24,559 nucleotides of DNA from Leptospira kemamanensis (GCF_004769665.1 NZ_RQGG01000039.1:1-24559); one strand, 5' to 3'; numbered from the stretch's first letter, positions 16,723-24,418 are shown. Made by a program: numbers and translations. The notes: generated by a model from the letters alone, not told the origin.

Positions 16723-17958
16723 TTGCAAGTCACATTCCCAACAGACCTAAAGTCCATTGAAAAACGACTTCATTCTGTCGATCCCGTACAGTATGGAAGT
16801 TCAAGGAATTACATTGATGGCGCTGTTACTTTATTGTCACCTTATATTGCTCGAGGATTTTTATCCACAAAACAAGTTTTTGATTTTGTAACTTCTCTCG
16901 GTTACAAACCATACCAAATTTCTAAATTTGTCCAAGAGTTAACTTGGAGAGATTACTTTCAGGAAGTATGGCGAAATAAAGGTTCACTCTTATTCCAAGA
17001 TTTAAAACATTCACAACCAAATGTCCGACACAATCAAATCCCCCAAGCGATTCTTCAAGAATCCATTGGCACGGGTATTCCTGGTATCGATCGCGAATTG
17101 ATGGATTTTTATGAAAACGGTTACTTACACAACCATGTTCGTATGTACATAGCTTCACTCGTATGCAATATGGGTGGTGCTTATTGGAAACAACCTTCCC
17201 AATGGATGTATTACCATCTTTTAGATGCAGATGCAGCGAGTAATACCTGCAGTTGGCAATGGATTGCAGGTGCTTTCAGCTCCAAACAGTATATTGCAAA
17301 TCAGGAAAATATCAACCGGTATCTAAAAACAAATGATTTTAAAACTTATTTAGACTTCAGTTATGATCACCTATCAAATAAAATGGATAGTGACTGTCCC
17401 AAGGAATTGGCAGAATTCAAAAATTTTGATCTTTTATCTGCTTACCTATCCACAAAACAATGGTTTATCGATATGAAAGAGAAATGGAACCAAAAAAAGA
17501 TCCAAACCATCTTTACAAGTTCCTTTGAAGAGTTAAACATAGATCCCAACTTACCCATTTTTATTTATGATTTCTATCAAATGGATCCAAACTGGAAAAA
17601 AAATTGGGAAGGAAATCGAATTTTTATGATGAGGCCTCATTTTTTCCAAGAATTTCCGTCCTCTCCCAAATCATTGGATTTCATTTATGGACTCTCTCAG
17701 AATATCCCGAATCTCAAGTTTTTTTGGGGAGAGTGGGATGAAATCGTTTCACATTTGAAAAACACAAATCCGATCATATATTTCAAAGAACACCCAACAA
17801 ACAAAGAATATGTGGGCATAGAAGAAGAAAGGGATTGGATTTTCCCGAAAGTGAGAGGGTATTTTCCATCGTTTTTCGCATACTGGAAAAAATGTGAACC
17901 ATTTTGGAATTCAAAAAATCCACCAAACCAACCTAACTTATTTGAAGGACTTCTTTAA
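16723..17958 (+). CDS. Photolyase/cryptochrome-like FAD protein, FAD domain first
   Basis: Residues 1 to about 225 match the FAD-binding catalytic domain of DNA photolyases: LLSPYIARGFLSTKQV, FVQELTWRDYFQ, GIDRELMDFYENGYLHNHVRM and DADAASNTCSWQWIAG. The Asn of ASN corresponds to the flavin-side Asn378 of E. coli photolyase. The Trp of GGAYW and the first Trp of SWQW match two members of the electron-transfer Trp chain. The usual N-terminal antenna domain is absent. Instead, residues about 262-375 (IQTIFTSS, PIFIYDFYQMDPNW, NRIFMMRPHFFQEF, NLKFFWGEWDEI) alternate strands and helices like a Rossmann-type domain, as if the order were permuted. It probably repairs UV-induced pyrimidine dimers or senses blue light; which one cannot be read. 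TTG is the likely start: it opens a canonical FPTD motif and has AGGA upstream, while the nearby ATG at 16700 is out of frame. Confidence 0.8.
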   Translation: MQVTFPTDLKSIEKRLHSVDPVQYGSSRNYIDGAVTLLSPYIARGFLSTKQVFDFVTSLGYKPYQISKFVQELTWRDYFQEVWRNKGSLLFQDLKHSQPNVRHNQIPQAILQESIGTGIPGIDRELMDFYENGYLHNHVRMYIASLVCNMGGAYWKQPSQWMYYHLLDADAASNTCSWQWIAGAFSSKQYIANQENINRYLKTNDFKTYLDFSYDHLSNKMDSDCPKELAEFKNFDLLSAYLSTKQWFIDMKEKWNQKKIQTIFTSSFEELNIDPNLPIFIYDFYQMDPNWKKNWEGNRIFMMRPHFFQEFPSSPKSLDFIYGLSQNIPNLKFFWGEWDEIVSHLKNTNPIIYFKEHPTNKEYVGIEEERDWIFPKVRGYFPSFFAYWKKCEPFWNSKNPPNQPNLFEGLL

Positions 17959-18029
17959 ATTTTAGTCCTCTCGATTGTATTTTTTTGATTGAAAGTGAAT
18001 AAAAAACTGCCGATTCTATTGAATCAGAA

Positions 18030-18518
18030 ATGAAAACAAAGATTGTTTCTCGTGTATTACAAGCGTTTGCTGTTTACCTTTTTGTCATGGGAATACTTGT
18101 TATCATTAGCAAAGTGAATACCATCCGAACAGGTAAAAAAACCTATGGTAAGGTTGTCTCCTCTTACAAAGAATTGGATTATTCCACACAAACGAGGGGT
18201 AAAAGTTACGGCACAAGTCATTACATACTAAGACCCATCATCCAATACCAAGTGGATGGAGAAATTTACGAAATCCATGGACAAATTTTTGGAGAAGTGG
18301 GAAAGGAATATACCATCGGTTTACCTGTCCCTTTATATTACTTACCAAACCAACCTGATTATGCCATCATCAATACTTTTTCTGAAATTTGGGTCAATTC
18401 AATTCAAAAACTTTTGTTTAGCCTGATTTTACTTATATTGGGAACATTTCTCCCTGAAATCTTAAATTACGCCAAACGTAAGTTTGTATCTATTCTTCAA
18501 AATCCATTCAATTTCTAA
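18030..18518 (+). CDS. DUF3592-type membrane protein
   Basis: A 162-residue protein with an N-terminal helix (about residues 8-28) and a C-terminal helix (about 124-142), enclosing a soluble part that reads YGKVVSSYKE ... LRPIIQYQVDGEIYEIHGQ ... KEYTIGLPVPLYYLPNQPDYAII. The motif of a sensing or structural loop followed by PVPLYYLPNQPDYA is typical of the DUF3592 family, whose function is unknown. A small palindrome GATTC-TATT-GAATC at 18012-18025 lies directly before the ATG and could mask the start; no clear ribosome site is visible. The ankyrin gene follows 10 bases after the stop, so the two are very likely co-transcribed. Confidence 0.75.
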   Translation: MKTKIVSRVLQAFAVYLFVMGILVIISKVNTIRTGKKTYGKVVSSYKELDYSTQTRGKSYGTSHYILRPIIQYQVDGEIYEIHGQIFGEVGKEYTIGLPVPLYYLPNQPDYAIINTFSEIWVNSIQKLLFSLILLILGTFLPEILNYAKRKFVSILQNPFNF

Positions 18519-18528
18519 GGAAAAACCT

Positions 18529-19476
18529 ATGAACCAATCACCAAGGTTTCAATTCAATTGGATTCACAAACAATCATTGGTTCTATTATTCATTATCAGT
18601 TTTCCCAATTTTCTATTTGGTCAGAGTAAAGACATGATCAAATTAGAATGGTATCACTACATTGTCCTTTCTCCGGTGTTACTTGTGGATGCTGTGCGTA
18701 AGGGTTATTCTGAAATTTCAAAAGGAATTCAAAATTATGGTGAATATCGATCCTTACCAGAACTTCACAAAGCGGTTTTAAATTCGGATATAGATCTTGT
18801 GAAAAAACTAATACAAGAAGGAGTAAATCTCGAAGCAAAAGACAAAAAAGGAGAAACTGCCCTTTTCTATGCTGTAGATCAAAACAAAATCAATATTGCA
18901 AAATATTTAATTTCAAAGAAAGCCGAGGTAAACGTTTGGAATGTTCATGGCAAACCACTGATCCATTCTGCAATCGCCAATAATCAATCAGACTTAGTCC
19001 AATTGATACTCGACAATGGTCTGGATGTAAACGGGAAAAAACAAGAGGGAACATTGTTAACTTTAAGTTGTAGTCTACAACCCAATAATTTTAAACTGAT
19101 CCAACTTTTTGTCAATCATGGAGTGGATGTCAATGCAAAAGATAGGTACCATTCTTCCGCTTTGATGTATTTGACAACGAAAGAAAAACCAAACTTAGAA
19201 ATAATTCGTTATCTCCTGAAACATGAAGCCAATGTAAACTTAACAGATCGTTCAGGGAAATCCATTCTCAAAATTCTGATTGAACGAAGAACACTTAACT
19301 TAGAATTGGTGAAGATTTTAGTTGAAAATGGAGCAGATATCGACTTAAGAGATAACGAAGGAGAATCTATTTTCGATTTCATCAAGTCTTACTATGATTA
19401 TCCAGAAACGGATGAGATTGTATTGTATTTAAAAAAAGCAAAACAATGGAAAGGAAAGAAGAACAAACAAATTTAA
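18529..19476 (+). CDS. Exported ankyrin-repeat protein
   Basis: The start at 18529 has AAGGAAAA just before it; the open frame extends 15 codons upstream into the DUF3592 gene, but those codons lack a ribosome site. The 315-residue protein has a signal peptide (QSLVLLFIISFPNFLFGQ). Its ankyrin repeats run from about residue 80: LHKAVLNSDIDLVKKLIQEG, GETALFYAVDQNKINIAKYL, KPLIHSAIANNQSDLVQLIL, then versions with LIQLFVNHG, EIIRYLLKHE and ELVKILVENG, giving six to seven repeats in total. Some consensus positions vary (LTLSCSLQPNN, ALMYLTTKEK). Ankyrin arrays bind protein partners; here the array would lie in the periplasm or outside. The operon partner is the DUF3592 protein. No nearby effector suggests a target. 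Confidence 0.85.
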   Translation: MNQSPRFQFNWIHKQSLVLLFIISFPNFLFGQSKDMIKLEWYHYIVLSPVLLVDAVRKGYSEISKGIQNYGEYRSLPELHKAVLNSDIDLVKKLIQEGVNLEAKDKKGETALFYAVDQNKINIAKYLISKKAEVNVWNVHGKPLIHSAIANNQSDLVQLILDNGLDVNGKKQEGTLLTLSCSLQPNNFKLIQLFVNHGVDVNAKDRYHSSALMYLTTKEKPNLEIIRYLLKHEANVNLTDRSGKSILKILIERRTLNLELVKILVENGADIDLRDNEGESIFDFIKSYYDYPETDEIVLYLKKAKQWKGKKNKQI

Positions 19477-19508
19477 AGTTCACGAATTCCTATTTTATTT
19501 CTTCCCAA

Positions 19509-19538
19509 TTGCTTAAAAAAATCTCGCATAATTAGAAT
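19509..19538 (+). promoter_or_regulatory. Probable promoter of the small membrane-protein gene
   Basis: TTGCTT at 19509-19514 and TAGAAT at 19533-19538, 18 bases apart, leading to a leader of about 23 bases before the ATG at 19568 with its GAGG ribosome site. Confidence 0.45.
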
Positions 19539-19567
19539 CGTATGCTTTCTTTAGCCCGAGGTAATTT

Positions 19568-19954
19568 ATGAATTTGATTTTCTCCAACATAAAATGGATC
19601 ATGTTAGTCTCTGGTATCATCACTTGTTCCATGATCCTTTCCGCTCTTCATCCCACTCTCGGACTCACTTTGACATTTGGTGAAACGATCGATGGAAATC
19701 TTGCTAATATTGTGGTTCGAAATTGGGGTGCTTTAATTGCATTAGTGGGTGGGATGTTGATTTACGGCGCGTACAATCAAACAAATCGCAATTTGGTGTT
19801 AGTTGTTGCATCCATAAGTAAATCTACATTTGTTGTTCTGAATTTAGTGTATGGACAAGCATACTTGGCAAAATCAGGAGCGGCTCTTGTCTTTGATTCA
19901 ATTTTAGTGACCATCTTTTTGGCGTACTTACTCTCGAAGTCATCTCATAAGTAA
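19568..19954 (+). CDS. Small four-helix membrane protein
   Basis: A 128-residue integral membrane protein with four hydrophobic segments: IMLVSGIITCSMIL, ALIALVGGMLIYGAY, LVLVVASISKSTFVVLNLVYG and AALVFDSILVTIFLAYLL. A polar loop TFGETIDGNLANIVVRNWG follows helix 1. The layout resembles DUF4345-like proteins, small membrane proteins of unknown role, but I am not certain of the family. GAGG before the ATG and a plausible promoter indicate a separate transcription unit. It converges with the DUF2461 gene; the 69 bases between them hold no clear terminator. Confidence 0.7.
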   Translation: MNLIFSNIKWIMLVSGIITCSMILSALHPTLGLTLTFGETIDGNLANIVVRNWGALIALVGGMLIYGAYNQTNRNLVLVVASISKSTFVVLNLVYGQAYLAKSGAALVFDSILVTIFLAYLLSKSSHK

Positions 19955-20023
19955 ATCATTTCCACTGTAACAAATTCACATTTGGATCTTACCTTGATTG
20001 AGTGGCCTACTCCAGGATAGATC

Positions 20024-20695
20024 CTAATTTGATTCACTCATCGCTTTGTCTAAAAATTGATGCAGAGGATAAAGTAATCGATAAGAGGAAATGATTTTTT
20101 TTGTAGAATCCTTGGAAGTTACATCCGCATTATTTAATTTTTTGGTTACCGCATAACCCTTGTATTTCAAAAATTCAATTAAGGGATGATCTTTTGCAAA
20201 TCCTCTAGGAGCAGTTTTGACTGTTTCGCCATAAAAAGTTTCACCAAATTCTTTTTTAAAATTCTTTTCCTGAATGAGTTTCAGAAATGTCTTACTATCT
20301 TTCACAATCTTTGCACGAATTCGATATAGAGACTTAGAATCTGGTTGGTAACAACCTCCACCTAAAAAAGAAACATCTGGTTCTATGTGAAGATAATAGC
20401 CAGTTCCATTTATTTTTTTTCCTCCAGCCCTCATAAAAATTCCGAAATGTGTTTTATATGGACTTTTATCCTTCGAGAAACGTACATCTTTATAAATCCT
20501 GAAAATACAGGATTTCGGATCTATCCCTCTCACCGATTCATCAAATAGTTCGATCTCAGAAAGTAAATTAGCAGTATACAATACTAATTCCTTCTGTAAT
20601 CCATCAAATCGTTGTTTGTTTTCAGAAAACCAAACTCGATTGTTGTTCCATTTTAACTCAGATAAAAAATCAAATATTTCCTGACTCAGTTTCAT
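20024..20695 (-). CDS. DUF2461 family protein
   Basis: A 223-residue soluble protein that opens as this family does (EIFDFLSELKWNNNRVWFSENKQRF). It keeps the recurrent core IFRIYKDVRFSKDKSPYKTHFGIFMRAGGKK, the GYYLHIEPDVSFLGGGCYQPDSKSL sandwich and the end SYRLLYPLHQFLDKAM. The family (also known as TIGR02453) is widespread in bacteria and some eukaryotes; its biochemical role is not established as far as I know. AGGACAAA before the ATG is a good ribosome site and is nearly identical to that of the TEX264-like gene. It stands alone on its strand. No signal peptide or membrane helix was seen. Confidence 0.88.
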   Translation of the reverse strand: MKLSQEIFDFLSELKWNNNRVWFSENKQRFDGLQKELVLYTANLLSEIELFDESVRGIDPKSCIFRIYKDVRFSKDKSPYKTHFGIFMRAGGKKINGTGYYLHIEPDVSFLGGGCYQPDSKSLYRIRAKIVKDSKTFLKLIQEKNFKKEFGETFYGETVKTAPRGFAKDHPLIEFLKYKGYAVTKKLNNADVTSKDSTKKIISSYRLLYPLHQFLDKAMSESN

Positions 20696-21047
20696 TTTGT
20701 CCTGTTACCATATTTACATTGTCAAAACATACCAAAATTTGCGACAATTTCGAAAAGATACATTAGTTCAGTTCCGAAGTTTCAGACTTTTATTTCCATC
20801 GAATGTATTTCCTACCGAAATTTAGGTCAATTCTTGTTTCAATTGCATTTAAGTGTATATCCATACAATTTGTTCTGATTCGAATAGAATATTGCTGCTA
20901 GCGGATATCTTCTATTTGCTCAAAAATTTATGAACTAAATTCATGTAATACAATTTTACGAAATCCTTTTCCACCTGGCTCCTGAAAACAGTTGAATCAT
21001 TTTTGAGAAAAAGGAAACTTGTGCAAAACTATAACAGAGGTTTCTAG
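20696..21047. other. Divergent intergenic region before the lipoprotein gene
   Basis: About 350 AT-rich bases with no gene I can support. There is one loose inverted repeat, AATAGAA at 20883-20889 and TTCTATT at 20910-20916, with a GC-richer loop containing GCTAGC. TATAAC at 21030-21035 could be a -10 for the lipoprotein gene, but the nearest TTGAGA (21003-21008) is 21 bases away, which is too far for a normal promoter. Confidence 0.45.
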
Positions 21048-21620
21048 ATGAAGTTATTCCACTTCTTTTTTCTATTCCTATTTACCTTCGCTTCCTGTAT
21101 TACAAGTTACAGAGATTACCCAAGAATCGAATCCACTTCCAAACCTGCTGGAGTTTCTAAAAACAAACTCTACTACCATCTAACACCATTCCCCATTTTA
21201 GAATTTGGTGGTTATGCAGCTCTCAAGTCCTATTTTAAAAACAATATCAGCCAAAATTTCAGCGATTCAGAAGAAATCACCGATCCCAAAGTCATGCCAC
21301 CGAAGGGCATGTATTGTAAGGTAACAACTCAATGGGCGCCAGTTTCTGCTCCCGCGTTGATTTTTGGTTATATTTCCATTGCAACGGCCACATTCCTTCC
21401 TGCATGGAGTCGCAATGATGGATATGATGTAACGTACACATTGTACAAAGATGGCCAAAAGATCAAAGATTTCAATTACTCACCACGAAGATTTGTTTTT
21501 TTATGGGCGTTTGCTTTGCCCGTGATTTGGGCCAATTTGTTTACCTCTTCCGAAGAAGAAGTTTTCAAAGCCATGTCTGCCCAATTTGTGGAAGATGCAA
21601 AACCATATTTCAACCAGTAG
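21048..21620 (+). CDS. Lipoprotein of unknown function
   Basis: 190 residues. The signal peptide MKLFHFFFLFLFTFASC carries a spirochaete-like lipobox with Cys17 as the lipidated residue. The body includes a hydrophobic segment around 103-117 (APALIFGYISIATATFLP) and another near 150-166 (FVFLWAFALPVIWANLF), separated by a polar YDVTYTLYKDGQKIKDF sheet-like stretch. This combination occurs in Leptospira lipoproteins that I cannot assign to a named family. The anchor is presumably the inner or outer membrane. AGAGG lies about eight bases before the ATG. It converges with the recombinase gene, a terminator hairpin lying between the two. Confidence 0.75.
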   Translation: MKLFHFFFLFLFTFASCITSYRDYPRIESTSKPAGVSKNKLYYHLTPFPILEFGGYAALKSYFKNNISQNFSDSEEITDPKVMPPKGMYCKVTTQWAPVSAPALIFGYISIATATFLPAWSRNDGYDVTYTLYKDGQKIKDFNYSPRRFVFLWAFALPVIWANLFTSSEEEVFKAMSAQFVEDAKPYFNQ

Positions 21621-21635
21621 ATCAATTCATTCCAA

Positions 21636-21660
21636 GCGCCCCAAAACAGGGGCGTATTTT
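21636..21660 (+). terminator. Terminator between converging lipoprotein and recombinase genes
   Basis: GCGCCCC at 21636-21642 and GGGGCGT at 21649-21655 form a 7-bp GC-rich stem (one wobble) with a six-base loop, followed by ATTTT. It may serve both directions, though only the + side has a T-run. Confidence 0.65.
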
Positions 21661-21666
21661 AAGAAC

Positions 21667-22551
21667 TCAATGAAATTGTAACCCATGTTGCCCTTGATTT
21701 TCAAAGATTCCCATTTTAATTTCACTGATTGTCTCCAATGGACTCGTTATGTGTAATAGATAACTTGGACATACATGCAAATACACAAGTGTCGTTTTGA
21801 TATCAGCATGCCCCAATAATTTTTGAATGTATATTAGTCCATATCCATCTTCCATGAGATGAGTCGCAAAGGAATGCCTGAGAGTATGTACAGTTCCATA
21901 TTTTTCGATTCCAGAAAGTTTTCTAATTTTCTGGAATGCTGCTTGGATGGATCGAACACTTGCAGCTACATCTTTCCCCTTATGAGAAAAGAATAAAAAG
22001 GATTTAGGATTATAAATTTCCAGATATTGTTTTAATAATATGGCAGTTGTATCCGCTAACAATGCATATCTTGAATGTCCACCTTTCCCCGATTCAATCA
22101 AAATTGCTTTTCTTTCAAAATCAATATGAGAAATCTTAAGTTTTACCACTTCACCAATTCGTATCCCTGACGAATAGAGTAGAGTAAATAAAACTTTTTC
22201 CCATACAGTTCGGCAATTGGAAAGAATTCGAATTATTTCTGTTTTATTGAATACCGAAACAACTGTTCGTTTCCTTTTGGGAAGGGGGACCAATTGCATC
22301 ATCTCTTTTCGACCGCTTAAAGAATAAAAAAGCATAAATGCACTATAAAAGATAATTAAGGATGAATCAGCACGTTTCTCCAATCTTAAGTAGAGGAAAA
22401 AATGATAGATATCTATCGGTTCCAAATCTATAGGAGACTTTTGGAAATGTCTCGTTAAAAGAGTCATACATGTCGTATAACTTCGAATTGTTTCTTCAGC
22501 ATAACCGTGTACGATCATGTCTTTGATCATTTTGTCTTTTAATATACCCAT
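21667..22551 (-). CDS. Tyrosine recombinase/integrase
   Basis: A 294-residue site-specific recombinase that cuts and rejoins DNA by way of a covalent phosphotyrosine. An N-terminal SAM-like core-binding domain (YAEETIRSYTTCMTLLTRHF, residues 17-36) precedes the catalytic domain. The catalytic set is complete: Arg131 (SSGIRIGEV), Lys156 (GKGGHSRY), His222 and Arg225 (HTLRHSFATHL), His248 (LLGHADIKTT) and Tyr257 (LVYLHV). The C-terminal SPLETI recalls integron and IS-associated integrases, but the integron-specific insertion before the HxLR box is missing. It may begin at a later Met (residue 8 or 12); no clear ribosome site favours one. It is the likely mobility gene of the accessory block to its right; no flanking attachment repeats were found by eye. 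Confidence 0.9.
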   Translation of the reverse strand: MGILKDKMIKDMIVHGYAEETIRSYTTCMTLLTRHFQKSPIDLEPIDIYHFFLYLRLEKRADSSLIIFYSAFMLFYSLSGRKEMMQLVPLPKRKRTVVSVFNKTEIIRILSNCRTVWEKVLFTLLYSSGIRIGEVVKLKISHIDFERKAILIESGKGGHSRYALLADTTAILLKQYLEIYNPKSFLFFSHKGKDVAASVRSIQAAFQKIRKLSGIEKYGTVHTLRHSFATHLMEDGYGLIYIQKLLGHADIKTTLVYLHVCPSYLLHITSPLETISEIKMGIFENQGQHGLQFH

Positions 22552-22748
22552 TATTACATGAGTTTCAATGGATAAGGAACGAAAACGGTTTTTTCAGAAA
22601 TACTCTTTTGTTTTATAAGCAAAAGCAATAGAACTTTAGTGACAAATTAATCGAAACCGGAAATAGAAAAATACACGATGTTTCTAAGTCCAACTTTGAG
22701 TTTTTCATAAACAAAATAAGAAGGATTACTTCTTATCACCAAACTCTC

Positions 22749-23350
22749 TTAAAAATTTGATTCCCATAATTCCATTTTCTTTCTATTGAACTTAGACTTG
22801 TCCCAATCGAAATGGTGACGAATGCCAAGTAGGTGGTCCAACTTACCTAAATAATCGTCATTAGTAAAAAGTATATCTTCGATTTCGCATTTACGGCTTT
22901 CAAAGTCTGGATTAATAACCCTTCTGTGTGTGATCATCTCTTTTACAATTTTGCTTCCTAAGATATCAACTTTGTTAAAGACATATTCCGTTTTATTAAA
23001 TCTATTTTTTCGTTTAATAAACCAATGTATGGCATCTGGGTATTTTCCCAAAAGAGAGCGATACCCATATTTATCCAGGACAATTGGCTCCGGTTCCATT
23101 TGAGTGAGTTTTTTTAATTCTTTAGATGTTTAATCCAAGAATATCTATCAATGATGTAGGGGTAAGCATCCTTGTATTTTGATGATTGTAACTTTAAAGT
23201 CCAAATCAATCCATAAGAAAGAAAAATTGGTTTCTTTAATTCAATGAGTGGCAGTGACCAAATTTTTTTCCGAATTAGATTCAGTTCCCTGTACAACCTA
23301 ATTAGTTCTTTTTCCCTATATTTAATACTAAGTTTTCGATCTATTCTCAT
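22749..23350 (-). pseudogene. Unknown protein split by a frameshift
   Basis: Two open frames, 23350-23114 and 23099-22749, seem to be one gene. The first ends with YIIDRYSWIKH then LKN-stop. In the other frame the sequence just before the second ATG reads SKELKKLTQMEPEPIVLDKY without a break, so adding one base near 23127-23133 would join WIKH to SKELKKL in a protein of about 200 residues. The first part is basic and helical (RKLSIKYREKELIRLYREL), and the second contains YRSLLGKYPDAIHWFIK and the charged HLLGIRHHFDWDKSKF. No family recognised. Codon use is AT-rich like that of the rest of the accessory block. If the frameshift is not real, these are two separate small proteins 14 bases apart. 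Confidence 0.5.
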
Positions 23351-23420
23351 TAAGAGGAGATGATCGAGAATCTAAAAAATAACTTAACGTTACTTTATAT
23401 TATTTTAGAGTCGTATCTGG

Positions 23421-23882
23421 CTATTTTAGTTTTTTTAAAGCCTGCACATCTTCCAAATCTTGAATTCTCCCCGTCTTCGATTTCATTCGGATCAAATCCT
23501 CCAAACATATTACCGGTAAAGATCCGAAATCCGTTTCAGCATGATCAATTTTGCAATTGCGAATGTCTTCTGTAAGGATAATGTCCAAACTTTCCCTTTG
23601 TCTATCGGGATTGACAAAGTTCCAAGCAATAAGATTTTTCTCTCTTTTATACAATTCTAGATTTCTGAAAATTTCCTTCCCAGAAATTGGCAAAATTGAT
23701 TTTAAACCAATGGATTCAAGAATCGATTCTATTCTTAAGAAATTTTCTTCACTAATTTCGGTGATTACATCCAAGTCAAAAGTTCCCCGTGCAACACCAT
23801 GTATTGCAACCGCATAACCGCCTACAATAGCATACGGAACCTCCTCTTTAGAAAATTTATCTTGGATTTTTTTTAAAAACAT
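23421..23882 (-). CDS. Nucleotidyltransferase of the MNT/AbiEii-like type
   Basis: A 153-residue protein with the Pol-beta-type nucleotidyltransferase core: GG at 21-22 (VPYAIVGGYAVAIHGVARGT), Asp36 and Asp38 in TFDLDVI, and a third acid, Asp100, in ESLDIIL. The end DLIRMKSKTGRIQDLEDVQAL is the usual helical tail of these minimal enzymes. Relatives transfer a nucleotide to a protein, a tRNA or an antibiotic. Small ones in accessory regions often belong to toxin-antitoxin or abortive-infection modules (AbiEii or MNT/HEPN kinds), which is family knowledge and not proof here. The 52-63 residue gene just upstream is a candidate partner; no HEPN protein is visible. The ribosome site is weak. Confidence 0.8.
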   Translation of the reverse strand: MFLKKIQDKFSKEEVPYAIVGGYAVAIHGVARGTFDLDVITEISEENFLRIESILESIGLKSILPISGKEIFRNLELYKREKNLIAWNFVNPDRQRESLDIILTEDIRNCKIDHAETDFGSLPVICLEDLIRMKSKTGRIQDLEDVQALKKLK

Positions 23883-23930
23883 AAAGAGTTAGTTTGCTAC
23901 TTTTTAAAACCTAGCCTGGGGTAATTTTAC

Positions 23931-24122
23931 TTAAACTGCTTCCCAATTTTTTAAATATTGTTTTTGTTTTTCTAGAAAAACTGATTCTGGAAGAAGCAAA
24001 CGATATTCTTCTAAGAACTCTAATCTATCGGTTACACGCAACAATCTACTCTTTTCAATATATTCATCTGTCAGCTTTTGAATGGACATATCAAGTAATC
24101 TGTTTGAGTTTCCTATAGTCAT
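23931..24122 (-). CDS. Small helical protein, possible partner of the nucleotidyltransferase
   Basis: 63 residues from the ATG at 24122, or 52 from the ATG at 24089 (MSIQKLTDEYIEKSRLLRVT), which reads better as a start. The protein is entirely helical in appearance and highly charged (TDRLEFLEEYRLLLPESVFLEKQKQYLKNW). It lies 48 bases before the nucleotidyltransferase start on the same strand, so co-transcription is likely. Size, charge and arrangement resemble the smaller member of a toxin-antitoxin pair, but I do not recognise the family and no DNA-binding motif is evident. Upstream lies the terminator-bounded RNA element next to the 23S gene, so its own promoter should be between 24123 and 24161. 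Confidence 0.6.
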   Translation of the reverse strand: MTIGNSNRLLDMSIQKLTDEYIEKSRLLRVTDRLEFLEEYRLLLPESVFLEKQKQYLKNWEAV

Positions 24123-24160
24123 TTCTTGAAATCAATTTGATTTTTTTATTCCCCAGACAT

Positions 24161-24192
24161 AAAAAAAGCCCTGAACTTTCATTCAGAGCTTT
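24161..24192 (-). terminator. Rho-independent terminator (distal copy)
   Basis: On the minus strand AAGCTCTGAA pairs with TTCAGGGCTT (ten pairs, one wobble) around a six-base loop, followed by seven T. Arms are at 24182-24191 and 24166-24175. It ends transcription coming from the 23S side. Confidence 0.85.
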
Positions 24193-24213
24193 TCCCAACA
24201 CTTGTATACGACA
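24161..24213 (-). repeat. Direct repeat copy A (terminator plus TGTCGTATACAA tail)
   Basis: On the minus strand TGTCGTATACAAGTGTTGGG and then AAAAGCTCTG lead into the terminator. Of the 29 bases at 24185-24213, 27 are identical to copy B at 24411-24439, and the hairpin and T-run are also shared in plan. Confidence 0.8.
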
Positions 24214-24384
24214 GAGGTTCGATCTTCCCCAATGAGGGAGAGCCTGCGGAGACACAGCAGAATGCTTTCCTGACTCCTGCCAGCTGAACTTCCTGTTCAG
24301 ACTGGCGAGCTTTGGCCACGCCTCCGTCAGAAATGCATTCTGACTTGGGTTACCCACGGAATTTCTGAATCAAACTCTAGATAT
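24193..24384 (-). ncRNA. Structured RNA element of unknown family downstream of 23S rRNA
   Basis: About 190 bases between two terminators, rich in complementary segments. On the minus strand an arm at 24342-24326 pairs with one at 24274-24258 over 17 positions, with one A-A mismatch and one G-U pair. Inside this, a stem GCCAG(T)CTGAAC/GTTCAGCTGGC (24306-24279) with loop AGGAA has 11 pairs and one bulge. Directly next to the long stem is CTGTG-TCTC-CGCAG (24257-24244). The outer arm at 24344-24326 can instead fold on itself as GTCAGAA-TGCAT-TTCTGAC, which excludes the long stem, so two states are possible. It does not match 5S, 4.5S/SRP, RNase P or tmRNA signatures I know. An open frame across it (24357-24091) passes through the terminator and is probably not a gene. 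Transcription by read-through from 23S or from its own promoter is not settled. Confidence 0.55.
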
Positions 24385-24418
24385 AAAAAAAGCTCCGAAT
24401 CTTACGACCCAGAGCTTC
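24384..24418 (-). terminator. Rho-independent terminator after 23S rRNA
   Basis: On the minus strand AAGCTCTG (24417-24410) pairs with CGGAGCTT (24397-24390), eight pairs with one wobble, followed by seven T at 24391-24385. Placed as expected for the end of an rRNA transcript. Confidence 0.8.

Noticed and set aside
21667..24160. Integron with attC sites
   Set aside because: The recombinase lacks the integron-specific insertion, and no series of imperfect palindromes was seen after the small genes.
24211..24240. GGTTCGATC resembling a tRNA T-loop on the + strand
   Set aside because: The flanking bases do not form a T stem, and no acceptor or anticodon stem is present.
24091..24357. 88-residue open frame over the RNA element
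   Set aside because: It reads through a strong hairpin, the terminator and its T-run, and overlaps the start of the next gene. Its residues follow the stem sequences rather than a protein fold. Conservation at codon level would change this.
24193..24384. Considered 5S rRNA, 4.5S RNA, RNase P RNA and tmRNA
   Set aside because: The conserved core sequences of each are absent, for example no CCGAACACGGAAG for 5S and no internal-loop GGAAG/AGCAGCC for SRP.
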